Shown here piece after piece: positions 22,681 to 32,285 of a stretch of 64,000 bases of DNA (the first letter of the stretch is position 1; every line of letters starts with the position of its first letter). This stretch comes from Dendrolimus kikuchii (Eukaryota > Arthropoda > Insecta > Lepidoptera > Lasiocampidae). Made by a program: the position numbers and the translations under genes. The stretch is taken from positions 15,236,213 through 15,300,212 of the forward strand of contig CM034395.1 of assembly GCA_019925095.2 (NCBI GenBank), given 5' to 3'. Below the pieces are notes generated by a model. That model saw nothing but the letters and a program-made list of their open reading frames with translations, was not told the DNA's origin and ran no database searches.

Positions 22681-23624
22681 TTAAAAAATATTAATTATTT
22701 GGCAATAACAGGCATCATTATAAAAATCCCAGAGCCTTAAGGTTATAAGAGAAGAAATTGCTTTGTGTTTCCACAGTCTACAACATTTACAACTCGTTTA
22801 GTGAAATCTATTGCGTTTTCCTGTGCATACGCAGAGGGGGATACATTACACACTTTCTTATTTTCCAGGCTCAACGAGGTAATCTAGTAATAGACAATCT
22901 CAGGGACTCTCTCCACTAACACACGGTGAAAGTGAGTTGCGTAAGCGCCCTGCGAGGTATACACCGCAAATCTTAGAATTGACGTGCCCTGCTGTGTGGC
23001 TGGCGCCATGATTGCGAGAAATTATCCGCACACCGCACTTACCTAATTCAGAAACATGTAATATCGACCAGTGTAAGAGCGCCCTTAATTGATATTGAAA
23101 CGAAATCCTTTCCGTATAATTTATCACCGGATTCTAAACATCCAGACGAATAAAAGCGTAAAGGATTTTGTAGTATTTTCTTATATAATTTCTAATGGGA
23201 AGTTTTTTTTGAAGTGTAACTTCTATATAGACGGGGTCTTACGATTTTTCGCTCACAAAAAAGCGTCACGGCCGCGTATTCTAATACTTATATTTTTAAA
23301 CTCGTGATATGTTTCGAATGGGATGGCCGAATTGAATAATTCAAAAAATTATATAAAGGTATTGAAGCAGTCTTGAATATGAAGTAATTTATTTTGATAA
23401 GGATGAATACTAAGATACAAATAAAGAGCCTTTTCTAGCGGCGCCATTTTAATTATTTTTTTAAAATAAAAGAACACTTATTATGGCATAACTATAATAG
23501 TGAGACATATGCTGTCGCGACACTTTTTGTAAACAATGATATGTTCTGCAAAGTCGTAGTACATTATTTTATTCTATCATCAATAGTTCTCGCAGCGCAC
23601 GCGATTTTAGGTATTTTTTTACAC
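22681..23624. other. Intergenic, nothing recognised
   Basis: A slightly GC-richer block at about 22900-23080 has no recognisable domain. Confidence 0.4.
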
Positions 23625-23812
23625 CTTGGGATACATTCTTGGAGTTTTAGTAAGGATCCCTATTTTTTTGAAAATATAATATAGCCTATATCAGCCGGGG
23701 ATAGTGTAGCTTGCAAACAGTGAAAGAATTTTTCAAATCGGTTCAGTAGTTTTGGAGCCTCTTCAATGCAAACAAACAATCTAATCTTTCATCTTCATAA
23801 TATTAGTATAGA
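23625..23812 (-). mobile_element. Helitron-like fragment, family C
   Basis: The 5' end on the minus strand reads TCTATACTAATATTATGAAG (plus-strand 23793-23812). The block GAATTTTTCAAATCGGTTCAGTAG also occurs at 40290-40312. I cannot find the CTAG end, so it is truncated or decayed at the 3' side. Confidence 0.5.
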
Positions 23813-24380
23813 TATTCATATATATTTATTATAAAATTAATTAGATATTTGCATATTACAAAAAGCGCAAGATTTTGCGCTGTAAGTTGTTTAATAAAAT
23901 TGGGAGCTGGGTTGCCCTAAAAAGCGCTATATCTAGCTCCGAAAGCGCAAAATTGGGAGCCCTGGTGAGCCCAGTGCCGGGGAAGTCCCGTAAACGAGAA
24001 AGCGTACCTCGTCCTCCGACGACCTCGTCCCTCTAATATCTAAAATCGCGTTATGTGCATCGGAAAGTACGATGTTCTGAGCCGCCATTAATGGAGGAAA
24101 ACTTAAGTTTGCATCGAACTATACCTCTGCTCTCCACGTGGCTGGGCATCACTGCCTCTATTTGTGGTCTGTGTAAAAAGATATTAATAAATAATTTTCG
24201 AGTAGACTATGGATGTTTTTTTAGTTCTGGATCAAATTCAGTTTTTTGTTTGATAAAATAAAATATGTTTAAATAAAAAATGCATTAATTAAAATGTACC
24301 TAACCTAACCAAATCATAATTTGCAGTAAACCTGCGAAAAATCGAAATGTGTGCTGGGACACATATTAGAAGTGAAACTT
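23813..24380. other. Intergenic, nothing recognised
   Basis: AT-rich with a short GC-richer stretch near 23930-24030. No supported feature. Confidence 0.4.
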
Positions 24381-24592
24381 CAACGGACAAGTGGAAAAAC
24401 GAATCGCAACGGACAAGTTGAAAAACGAACAGCAACGGATAAGTAAAAAAAAATGAATCGCAACGGACAAGTGGAAAAACGAATGGCAACGGATAGGTGG
24501 AAAAACGAATTACAACGGACAAGTGGAAAAACGAATAGCAACGGACAAGTGGAAAAACTTCAACTGACAAGTGACAAAATGAATCGCAACAA
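24381..24592. repeat. 26-bp minisatellite
   Basis: About eight degenerate units of the type CAACGGACAAGTGGAAAAAC + GAATCG. The minus strand is open across them (repeats of FPLVRCDSFFHLS), a by-product of the repeat. Confidence 0.85.
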
Positions 24593-24660
24593 AATTTTAA
24601 CTTGAAGTTTTACGGGTAGATTGTTAATGTACTTGTCCAATTTGAAAACCAGCCCGTAAA

Positions 24661-24697
24661 CTTGTCCGTTGCGATTCATTTTTCCACTTGTCCGTTT
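24661..24697. repeat. Inverted units of the 26-bp minisatellite
   Basis: CTTGTCCGTTGCGATTCATT and TTTCCACTTGTCCGTTTTTT are reverse complements of the array unit, about 70 bp away from it. The whole can fold into a stem. Confidence 0.8.
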
Positions 24698-25732
24698 TTT
24701 AATAATCCTGACAAACTAGACATATCAGGGATTTTCTTTCTTGTTTATTGATTTTTATCTTTTTTGTGCTTTTCTTTTTTATACTTTTCTTTCTTTACAA
24801 AATATATTTATCAAGTACAATGTTTTCCTTATTGTCTAATACATAATGTTTATTACTATCTTATTTTTATCTTATCTATTATTATAGTTCTTATGTTATT
24901 ATCTAGTACATAATTTTTTAAGTGAAATTTCTTTAGAATCCTTGTGGTTTGACATTCGATGAAATCGAAAAGCGACACTAAAAAGATAAACATATAAATC
25001 TATAGGGCTAAAAGCATGTGAAAGAATGAGATACGAGTTTTACATTGTGCAGCACAGATTAGAGAGCCAATGAGAACGATGATTTGACATAGGTCCAATT
25101 TGGGCCGACATAAAACAGATAATATTTTTTTTAAGTAAAACAGTGAAACATTTAAAGTGATACTTAAGATGTTTATTTTGAATTGCAATATGTTCACGGA
25201 TATGGGCTAAAGGAATTATGTTTATATTAAGAAAAATTAGAGAAGAATTATCTGTGAGTATATTCTCTGATGTTTTTATTAATATCATTTATTCTCCTAC
25301 GAGTCTATCGGCTATCTATTTACTTTAATACTTATATACTACTAATATTGCTTCTATTTGTTTATTACAAATTTAATATGACTTTATTAATATATATGTT
25401 CGAGAAGCATTGTTCTCGGTGACATCTTTTTTAGTGGATGCGGGCTTAGTGAGCGTCATCAGGGTAAAATGGAGCACAAAACACAATAGTCACGGTTTAT
25501 ACACTTTTAATTTAGATTTAAACAATATTTCGTCACAGTTAAGACTGAGCAGCGGGTCCAGAGCACCGATCTTAATTTAACCTTTCCTTTTAAATTCTCA
25601 ACAATTCAACTCGATCCGTTGCTATCGCTCAAATGTGTCGCAAGAACTCGTCCGCATCCCTAAGTACAGATGGCGCCTCGACCCCGCTCGAGGCGCGTGC
25701 TCTGCTCTGATTGGTCGCTTGTTAAATTACAA
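24698..25732. other. Intergenic, nothing recognised
   Basis: AT-rich. A GC-richer patch at 25620-25720 precedes the PLE target site. No feature identified. Confidence 0.4.
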
Positions 25733-25769
25733 TACAATTACAATATTAATATTTTCTTAAGTTTTCGCG

Positions 25770-26087
25770 ATTTGATTTTTGGTTTTTCCGACGTTTCGGC
25801 CACTTTTCAGTGGCCGTGATCACGGAAGACAAAGATGTCAAGTGTCAACGAGTATTGTTAAAGTTTTATTTAGCCTACCGCCAACTTATTAATTTTAATT
25901 ATTTAATTTTTAATTTTGTTTATGGTTATTATTTAATCTATGGGAGCCTAATCTAATTTACTACCGCTTCGCAACATGTTATGGCTTGAAGAGAAGAAGC
26001 GGCGCAAGAAACTCTTCAGCAAACATGCCTAGCTCTAATAATTTTATATAATATTAAAATGGGTGGAAGGAAAAATAAAAGTAATTA
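25770..26087 (-). repeat. PLE 3' tail of the minus copy
   Basis: About 320 bp downstream of the pol stop codon. It holds the CCGCTTC...GAAGCGG hairpin module, the block GGCGGTAGGCTAAATAAAAC and the ribozyme-like core. Solo or partial versions are at 1661-1835 and 8255-8625. Confidence 0.8.
25786..25827 (-). ncRNA. Hammerhead-ribozyme-like core in PLE tail (minus copy)
   Basis: Exact mirror of 29223-29264: stem I UUCC:GGAA, core GUGAUCA, stem II GGCCAC/GUGGCC with a UGAAAA loop, GAA, self-complementary ACGU and C before the expected cleavage. See the plus-strand copy for position-by-position reading. Confidence 0.6.
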
Positions 26088-28037
26088 TCAGTCAAGTTGG
26101 TTTGTGTTCCGTTGTACGCAGAAAGAGCTCACAGTGTCTTGAGGTCTGGCAGCTGGTTTTTGCTGGGTTTGGGTCTTAATAGTTTTGATAATTGGATCCC
26201 AAACAGGTGGTACTTGCCAACCATCTTCTCTATTGAAATTTGGGTGTTTTTTGATTTCAATAGCCTCACGCATCATTCTAGGTATGAAACGATTCTCTTT
26301 CGCGAGGATTTGTGGGTTATCGAATCTGATGTAGTGGTTGGGTTTATCCAGCGTGTGTTCACTGATCGCAGACTTCGTAGACCTTGTGTGTTTCATGTCA
26401 GCAATGTGTTCTTTTACTCGTGTTTTTATGCTCCTCTTTGTTTGCCCAATGTATGACAATCCACACTCACAATCAAGCTTGTAAACCCCTGCATCCTGGA
26501 GTGGGATATTGCATTTCACAGGTCTCAGAAATTGGGTAATCTTTTTCTGCGGCTTGAAATATGTTTTGATTGAAGCCCGCCTGAGGATGTGACCAATTCT
26601 GTCTGTGACCCCCTTGATGTAGGGTAGGGTAGCAGGGCACCGCTCAACTGAAGGTGGTTTGGGGCCTTTGTGACGTTGGTGTGGAGTCTTCAGCTGATTG
26701 CGTTGTAGAACTCGCTTGACATGCTGAAGCTCTCCAGCTATGTGGTTCTCGTCACAAATTTTCCGTGCTCTCTGAAACAAAGATTTGCCCACGGTAGCTA
26801 ACTGACTAGGATGGTGGTGAGACGAACCATTAAGGTATTTATCTGTATGGGTAGGTTTCCTATACACCGTATGACCAAGAGTATTGTCAGGGTTCCTTAG
26901 GATGAGCACATCCAGAAAAGCTAATTTATTATTTGCCTCTAGTTCCATAGTAAATTTAATATTACTGCTAATGGAATTGAGATGATCTAGAAATGCAGAG
27001 ACTTTATCGTTTGGGAGGACGGCAAAAGTATCGTCTACGTACCTTTTATACATCTTCGGCTTAGCCGGAGCGGTATCCAGTGCCTTCTGCTCGAAGTCTT
27101 CCATAAAAATGTCAGCTACGACAGGAGACACCGGTGAGCCCATGGCTACACCGTTGATTTGGTCGTAGAAGCCGTAGTCCCACACGAAATAGCCAGATGT
27201 GAGGCAATGTTTTAGTAGATCTGCATATTCCTCAGGCATGTTATTATCTATTAGCTTCCTTTTGACAATCTCAATGCAGTCTTCCACTGGTAAACTGGTA
27301 AATAAGGACTGGACATCAAAACTGACTAGTACTTCATCCTCAGCCAATGTCAAATTTTCAATTGCGCTGATGAAGTCGAAGGAATCCTTGACATGGTAGG
27401 GGCGCAAGGGGATGTTGTTTTTGTGAATTTTAGGTAACCCATACAGTTTAGGCGCTTTGGCGCAAGATGGTGTGAGTGCGGATACGTCTAAGCTTAATTT
27501 TTCGGAGTGTTTTTTCATAACCGCGATTGTTTGTTTGGTTACTTTATCCGTGGGGTCAGTTTTGACCTTTTTATAAGTGCTTTCGTCCGATAAAAGATCT
27601 TGTATTTTACTATTGTAATCAGACGTATCCATGACGACAGTCGCGTTACCTTTATCTGCACGGAGCACGGTTATTTCTGGTTTATTGCGAATGTTTTTTA
27701 AGGCAATATATTCAGCACGAGTGAGATTCGGTTTGGGTAGACGACTACGGCGTAAAACCGATGAGATATCTTGTCGTATAGCTTCCGCATCCTCTTTCTG
27801 CATGCTGTTCCTTACCAGACATTCCTCTACGTTGCAGATTATGTTTTCAAAAGGTATTTTTCGCGGGGTTATTGCGTAATTAAGGCCTTTTTCTAATACC
27901 GAAACGGTGTTTTTATCGAATGTTTGTTTTGACAGGTTAACCACCGACAGTGACATATGATTAGTGGTCGCGTTTCCGTGCACATCAACAATTGCTTCAC
28001 AATGGAGCTCAGGTATATTTTTTTGCGCGTTCCTTGT
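26088..28037 (-). CDS. Penelope-like reverse transcriptase with GIY-YIG endonuclease (5'-truncated)
   Basis: The frame is open from the inversion breakpoint at 28037 to a stop at 26088. It has no convincing start; counting residues from 27983, the first in-frame Met is at 10. RT signatures follow: RADKGNATVVMD (108-119), YGLPKIHK (181-188), SFDVQSLFTSLP (221-232), NGVAMGSPVSPVVAD (277-291), YVDD (315-318) and KLAFLDVL. The C-terminus holds a GIY-YIG-type nuclease: VYKLDCECGLSYIGQTKRS...RVKEHI (500-527). PLE RTs are telomerase-related and use this nuclease to nick the target. PLRP (192-195) is followed directly by YHVKDSFDF, so roughly 28 residues usually present there (IVSS...YNLAK region) are missing. 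The copy is probably inactive despite its open frame. Confidence 0.9.
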   Translation of the reverse strand, partial: TRNAQKNIPELHCEAIVDVHGNATTNHMSLSVVNLSKQTFDKNTVSVLEKGLNYAITPRKIPFENIICNVEECLVRNSMQKEDAEAIRQDISSVLRRSRLPKPNLTRAEYIALKNIRNKPEITVLRADKGNATVVMDTSDYNSKIQDLLSDESTYKKVKTDPTDKVTKQTIAVMKKHSEKLSLDVSALTPSCAKAPKLYGLPKIHKNNIPLRPYHVKDSFDFISAIENLTLAEDEVLVSFDVQSLFTSLPVEDCIEIVKRKLIDNNMPEEYADLLKHCLTSGYFVWDYGFYDQINGVAMGSPVSPVVADIFMEDFEQKALDTAPAKPKMYKRYVDDTFAVLPNDKVSAFLDHLNSISSNIKFTMELEANNKLAFLDVLILRNPDNTLGHTVYRKPTHTDKYLNGSSHHHPSQLATVGKSLFQRARKICDENHIAGELQHVKRVLQRNQLKTPHQRHKGPKPPSVERCPATLPYIKGVTDRIGHILRRASIKTYFKPQKKITQFLRPVKCNIPLQDAGVYKLDCECGLSYIGQTKRSIKTRVKEHIADMKHTRSTKSAISEHTLDKPNHYIRFDNPQILAKENRFIPRMMREAIEIKKHPNFNREDGWQVPPVWDPIIKTIKTQTQQKPAARPQDTVSSFCVQRNTNQLD

Positions 28038-28962
28038 AAACGATAAAGTCTCTGCATTTCTAGATCATCTCAATTCCATTAGCAGTAATATTAAATTTAC
28101 TATGGAACTAGAGGCAAATAATAAATTAGCTTTTCTGGATGTGCTCATCCTAAGGAACCCTGACAATACTCTTGGTCATACGGTGTATAGGAAACCTACC
28201 CATACAGATAAATACCTTAATGGTTCGTCTCACCACCATCCTAGTCAGTTAGCTACCGTGGGCAAATCTTTGTTTCAGAGAGCACGGAAAATTTGTGACG
28301 AGAACCACATAGCTGGAGAGCTTCAGCATGTCAAGCGAGTTCTACAACGCAATCAGCTGAAGACTCCACACCAACGTCACAAAGGCCCCAAACCACCTTC
28401 AGTTGAGCGGTGCCCTGCTACCCTACCCTACATCAAGGGGGTCACAGACAGAATTGGTCACATCCTCAGGCGGGCTTCAATCAAAACATATTTCAAGCCG
28501 CAGAAAAAGATTACCCAATTTCTGAGACCTGTGAAATGCAATATCCCACTCCAGGATGCAGGGGTTTACAAGCTTGATTGTGAGTGTGGATTGTCATACA
28601 TTGGGCAAACAAAGAGGAGCATAAAAACACGAGTAAAAGAACACATTGCTGACATGAAACACACAAGGTCTACGAAGTCTGCGATCAGTGAACACACGCT
28701 GGATAAACCCAACCACTACATCAGATTCGATAACCCACAAATCCTCGCGAAAGAGAATCGTTTCATACCTAGAATGATGCGTGAGGCTATTGAAATCAAA
28801 AAACACCCAAATTTCAATAGAGAAGATGGTTGGCAAGTACCACCTGTTTGGGATCCAATTATCAAAACTATTAAGACCCAAACCCAGCAAAAACCAGCTG
28901 CCAGACCTCAAGACACTGTGAGCTCTTTCTGCGTACAACGGAACACAAACCAACTTGACTGA
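28038..28962 (+). pseudogene. Second PLE pol copy, C-terminal 305 residues, inverted
   Basis: From NDKVSAFLDHLN to the stop, its translation is identical to the C-terminal 306 residues of the minus-strand copy. It keeps the end of the RT palm/thumb and the whole GIY-YIG domain but lacks the catalytic YVDD. The junction carries the microhomology AAACG. The frame extends upstream to 27964 only by chance. Confidence 0.88.
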
Positions 28963-29319
28963 TAATTACTTTTATTTTTCCTTCCACCCATTTTAATATT
29001 ATATAAAATTATTAGAGCTAGGCATGTTTGCTGAAGAGTTTCTTGCGCCGCTTCTTCTCTTCAAGCCATAACATGTTGCGAAGCGGTAGTAAATTAGATT
29101 AGGCTCCCATAGATTAAATAATAACCATAAACAAAATTAAAAATTAAATAATTAAAATTAATAAGTTGGCGGTAGGCTAAATAAAACTTTAACAATACTC
29201 GTTGACACTTGAAATCTTTGTCTTCCGTGATCACGGCCACTGAAAAGTGGCCGAAACGTCGGAAAAACCAAAAATCAAATAAAATTACCGCGCTTAAAAC
29301 CGTTAAAACGTAGTTTTAT
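28963..29319 (+). repeat. PLE 3' tail of the plus copy
   Basis: Mirror of the minus-copy tail up to 29280, then a further 39 bp (CCGCGCTTAAAACCGTTAAA and CGTAGTTTTATT) that the minus copy lacks. The extra piece is present in the solo tail at 8255-8625, so this is the more complete end. Confidence 0.8.
29223..29264 (+). ncRNA. Hammerhead-ribozyme-like core in PLE tail (plus copy)
   Basis: Order: UUCC (29223-29226), GUGAUCA (29227-29233), extra C29234, GGCCAC (29235-29240), loop UGAAAA, GUGGCC (29247-29252), GAA (29253-29255), ACGU (29256-29259), C29260, GGAA (29261-29264). UUCC pairs with GGAA as stem I. The palindromic ACGU has no loop, so stem III can form only between two RNAs, as described for small PLE hammerheads that cleave as dimers. 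The usual CUGAUGA is GUGAUCA: positions 3 and 8, which pair in the active fold, are both exchanged. The extra C29234 is unusual. Expected cleavage follows C29260. Confidence 0.62.
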
Positions 29320-29486
29320 TACAATTACAATATTCATAACTTTTGTTAGGTTAGGAATATTTTTAAGTTATAGAAAGATTTAACAAATCAAATTAGATTA
29401 AGAATTTTAAAAATAATTAAAATGTAAACAAATAATATTGTGCGTTATACATGCAAACAACAATCAACCTGACTCATAGCTTCCTC

Positions 29487-29575
29487 CGACACACACACGC
29501 ACCCCCCCCCCACACACACACACGCACATACGCACACATATGCACATACGCACGCACACTCACACACACATACAC
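29487..29575. repeat. (CA)n-rich microsatellite
   Basis: CACACACGCACCCCCCCCCC followed by CA/CG-rich repeats such as ACACACACGCACATACGCAC. Low complexity. Confidence 0.85.
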
Positions 29576-29795
29576 TTTTATGAAGTCTGCATAGTGTCTT
29601 TTGGCCATCAGATCCTGCATATTTGCATATTTTACTGCGATTCTAGTCCTGCATTCAAATTCACTCCTAAGACGGGCGTGTGCCGGGCAAGTGAATATTA
29701 AATGAAGTACTGTTTCGAGACAAGACTCTTCGAACATGAAGAGTTCTCCTTCAACCCAGAGGGAAGTGGTTACGTCAGTTGACGAAGTCAATGCC
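29576..29795 (-). pseudogene. Probable LINE pol C-terminal relic
   Basis: The minus-strand frame reads LFMFEESCLETVLHLIFTCP, then ARLRSEFECRTRIAVKYANM and DLMAKRHYADFIKV. A C-x3-E-x3-H-x4-C pattern near the C-terminus is typical of some non-LTR retrotransposon polymerases, and the ending resembles R1- or CR1-group proteins that I remember. It runs into the CA microsatellite, so any natural stop is lost. Family assignment is tentative. Confidence 0.4.
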
Positions 29796-29799
29796 TTAC

Positions 29800-30704
29800 C
29801 TGCCTTTGGAATAAGACAGAGGGACAGAGTTCGAAGGATAGGCTAGGCGAATGGAATAGGTGAAGGGAATTGGAGGATTAAGTAGGAAAGATGGTATAAG
29901 TGGATGGGGAATTGGTCTATCGAAATACAAAGTATTCTATTTTCATCCTTTTTAGGAAAACATACCAATTTTTGTTTAAATATTTGTTGCTCTGTTTATT
30001 CCTGTTCTACATTTCAGTTCATGAACATAAATGTTCCTTGTTCGTGATAGTTCGTATGCGTAGTCTCTTAAATTTACAAAATAATAAATATTATTTTAAA
30101 CATTAAATCAATACCGTAAGATAAAGTAAATATCTGAGTCTAGAACTTATTTTCTAGGTAAAGTGTCAAGAATGCTGCTAACACCGCCTCGATGCATCGC
30201 CATTCAAATTAAAAGATCATACTGACATTTACAAACGACAAAAATCTAATTATGTTTCCTGTGGCTAATAATAATTCATGACATATTTTTATACTAATCG
30301 ATATATTACGACAAAGATTAATAATAATTAATGTTTAAATGTCATTTATTTGCCAGATGGTGAAGTTATGAATCTGTTTAATTCCAGCTGGATCCCTGAC
30401 ATCGATCATGATGATCATGATACCCACTAGATGATAGAAATAGAAATGGAACGAACTCGAAAATGTAATTTAAAATCCTTGTTTTAATCCTTACAATTTT
30501 AATTGAAATACGACGATCCGTTTCGGAGACTATTCGAGACAAATTTGCAGACTGATAAAAATTCTAAAAATGATCATATAATGTTTAGTCATCGTATTAA
30601 TTGCAGTTTTCACTTAAATTTTGGTATTAATATTGAAACCATCTAGAGGCACTTTAATTTTATTAGTATTAGTTTTTATTAGTCAGTTCTCTAACATGGC
30701 AAAG
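29800..30704. other. Intergenic, nothing recognised
   Basis: AT-rich. ATCGATCATGATGATCATGAT near 30400 is a small imperfect palindrome. No gene. Confidence 0.4.
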
Positions 30705-30975
30705 CTATACTAGAACTATTATCTTGATTACAGTTCTTAGGGCCTAGCCTAACCTTAACTCTGAGGTAATCGTGTTTCGTTGCGATGAACGAGAGTGCCG
30801 ATGGCCCACTTACTCGTCTTCCTATCTCATCTACCAATCTCACCCCCTTTAAACCCTCCTAAAGGCTGGCAATGCGTCGGTTTCGCCCCTGGTGTTCCAA
30901 AACTCTATAGGTGACAGTAACTACTTTCCATTAGATGGGTCGTCTGCCTGTTTACCACAGCTTTACAACAATAAA
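30705..30975 (+). repeat. Dispersed repeat R, copy 3
   Basis: Plus orientation, AAGCTATACTAGAACTATTA through TTGATTACAGTTCTTAGGGC to GGTCGTCTGCCTGTTTACC and a short A-rich end. It matches 7905-8170 in order. Confidence 0.6.
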
Positions 30976-32285
30976 GTGTAATTTTATAAGTAGGTACGAA
31001 GAATTGAAGAATTTTGCTAAAGATTATTTGAGACGTGACAATACTTAGCTGACCGAAATGACTGTAAAAGGAAGGTGGTTATTATTAACCGACACGTAAG
31101 TAGTGAGTCAATGGGACGGACGAGTCGGGACGGGTGCTTCTCAGAACCCTTTTGTTGTTGCATATCATTCTCATTGCCCAATAAGACAAATTCAATGCTT
31201 ACGCACTGACGTTTCGACACACAAGGCGGTCAGGCCGCGTGCCAGCCCGTCACCTGCGCTCAACAATATTCGATTGAAGGACGCCTATTAGTCTTATCTT
31301 TTAACATGTTTTCAATTACTTATCTTGCATCTATATTGTGAACAATATTACTTAAGTAATTATTAAAGGAATACCTTAACACTTGTGTAACATGTAAACT
31401 TAAAATTGTCAAGAGTGTATCTACGTTGTTTGAGGCGCTATTAGATTTTTGTTCAGCGATTATTGAGTTATGCAAAAAGTTTCAGCTTAGTAACATTGAA
31501 TTGACTCTTAGATTTGCATTTGTTTTTAATAAACCTAACAGATCACGTTTCTAAATTATAATCTGTTCTAATATTTTTTCTGCAAAATTATCGCCTTATG
31601 TAACGTATATTTGCTTTATGACACAAAACAGTACAATTAATACTAAATTAACAGAATTAATTTCAATAACACTTAAAAGTCCCACTATTGGATTTAGGCC
31701 GGATGGAGGTGGATTGACAAGTTCGAAACATCAGTAATCTTTCTGTACAGTTTTCATTTGTTTTTTTAATAACAACTTGTGCCTATTTCTTTTTAATTGA
31801 AGCGTGTCGGGTATGCCGTTCCACTATAATATGCACATTAGTTCAGAAAAACAGCTTAATTCATCCATGTACAAGTAGGGCGTTTTATAGACGCCAGTAT
31901 TGAAGTGCGTTTTACGCGACAAAACGCGTCGGCGGGTGTACGGTCCCGCGGGTCGCAGTCGCAGCGGCAGGTAATGACACAAAACGACATCCACGTGAGC
32001 AGCGGGCACATAACTCACACACGGATCATAACAAAGATCCTGAGATGGACCGCATGCCAACGAGCTGGATTAATAAATAGTGTACTGTGAACACGACGAT
32101 AAGTATCAAACGTTGTACACACAAATATAAGTGTGTTAGTTCGAATGAACAAATTACAAAAACTTGAGACGAATTGCGATGTAAGTGTAAATTTTTAAGA
32201 ATATTTTGTTTGAAAATGTACAAAGTATGTAAAAAGTATATAATATTCGTTGTAATATATTGTACTCGTACATTTCGAAACTAAT
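30976..32285. other. Intergenic with a weak SINE trace
   Basis: At 31675-31710, AAAGTCCCACTATTGGATTTAGGCC resembles the far end of the SINE at 22370-22680. A GC-richer stretch at 31905-32000 is unassigned. Confidence 0.4.

Larger units (their letters stand above)
25733..29334. mobile_element. Composite Penelope-like element, two head-to-head copies
   Basis: TACAATTACAATATT is present at 25733-25747 and 29320-29334, a candidate 15-bp target duplication. Between them a minus-strand copy (coding plus tail) and a plus-strand 5'-truncated copy meet at 28037/28038. Positions in the two arms sum to 55,050 at every landmark checked (breakpoint, stop codons, ribozyme core, arm end). The arms 25770-27012 and 28038-29280 are therefore gap-free 1,243-bp inverted repeats around a 1,025-bp unique part. 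PLEs are known for tandem or inverted partial copies, with truncated copies upstream of the main one. The plus arm continues to the terminal CGTAGTTTTATT, but the minus arm is replaced after 25770. Confidence 0.85.

Noticed and set aside
26097..26456. 119-codon plus-strand frame, also present in mirror at 28594-28953
   Set aside because: Antisense shadow of the PLE endonuclease region. Its duplication only reflects the inverted repeat.
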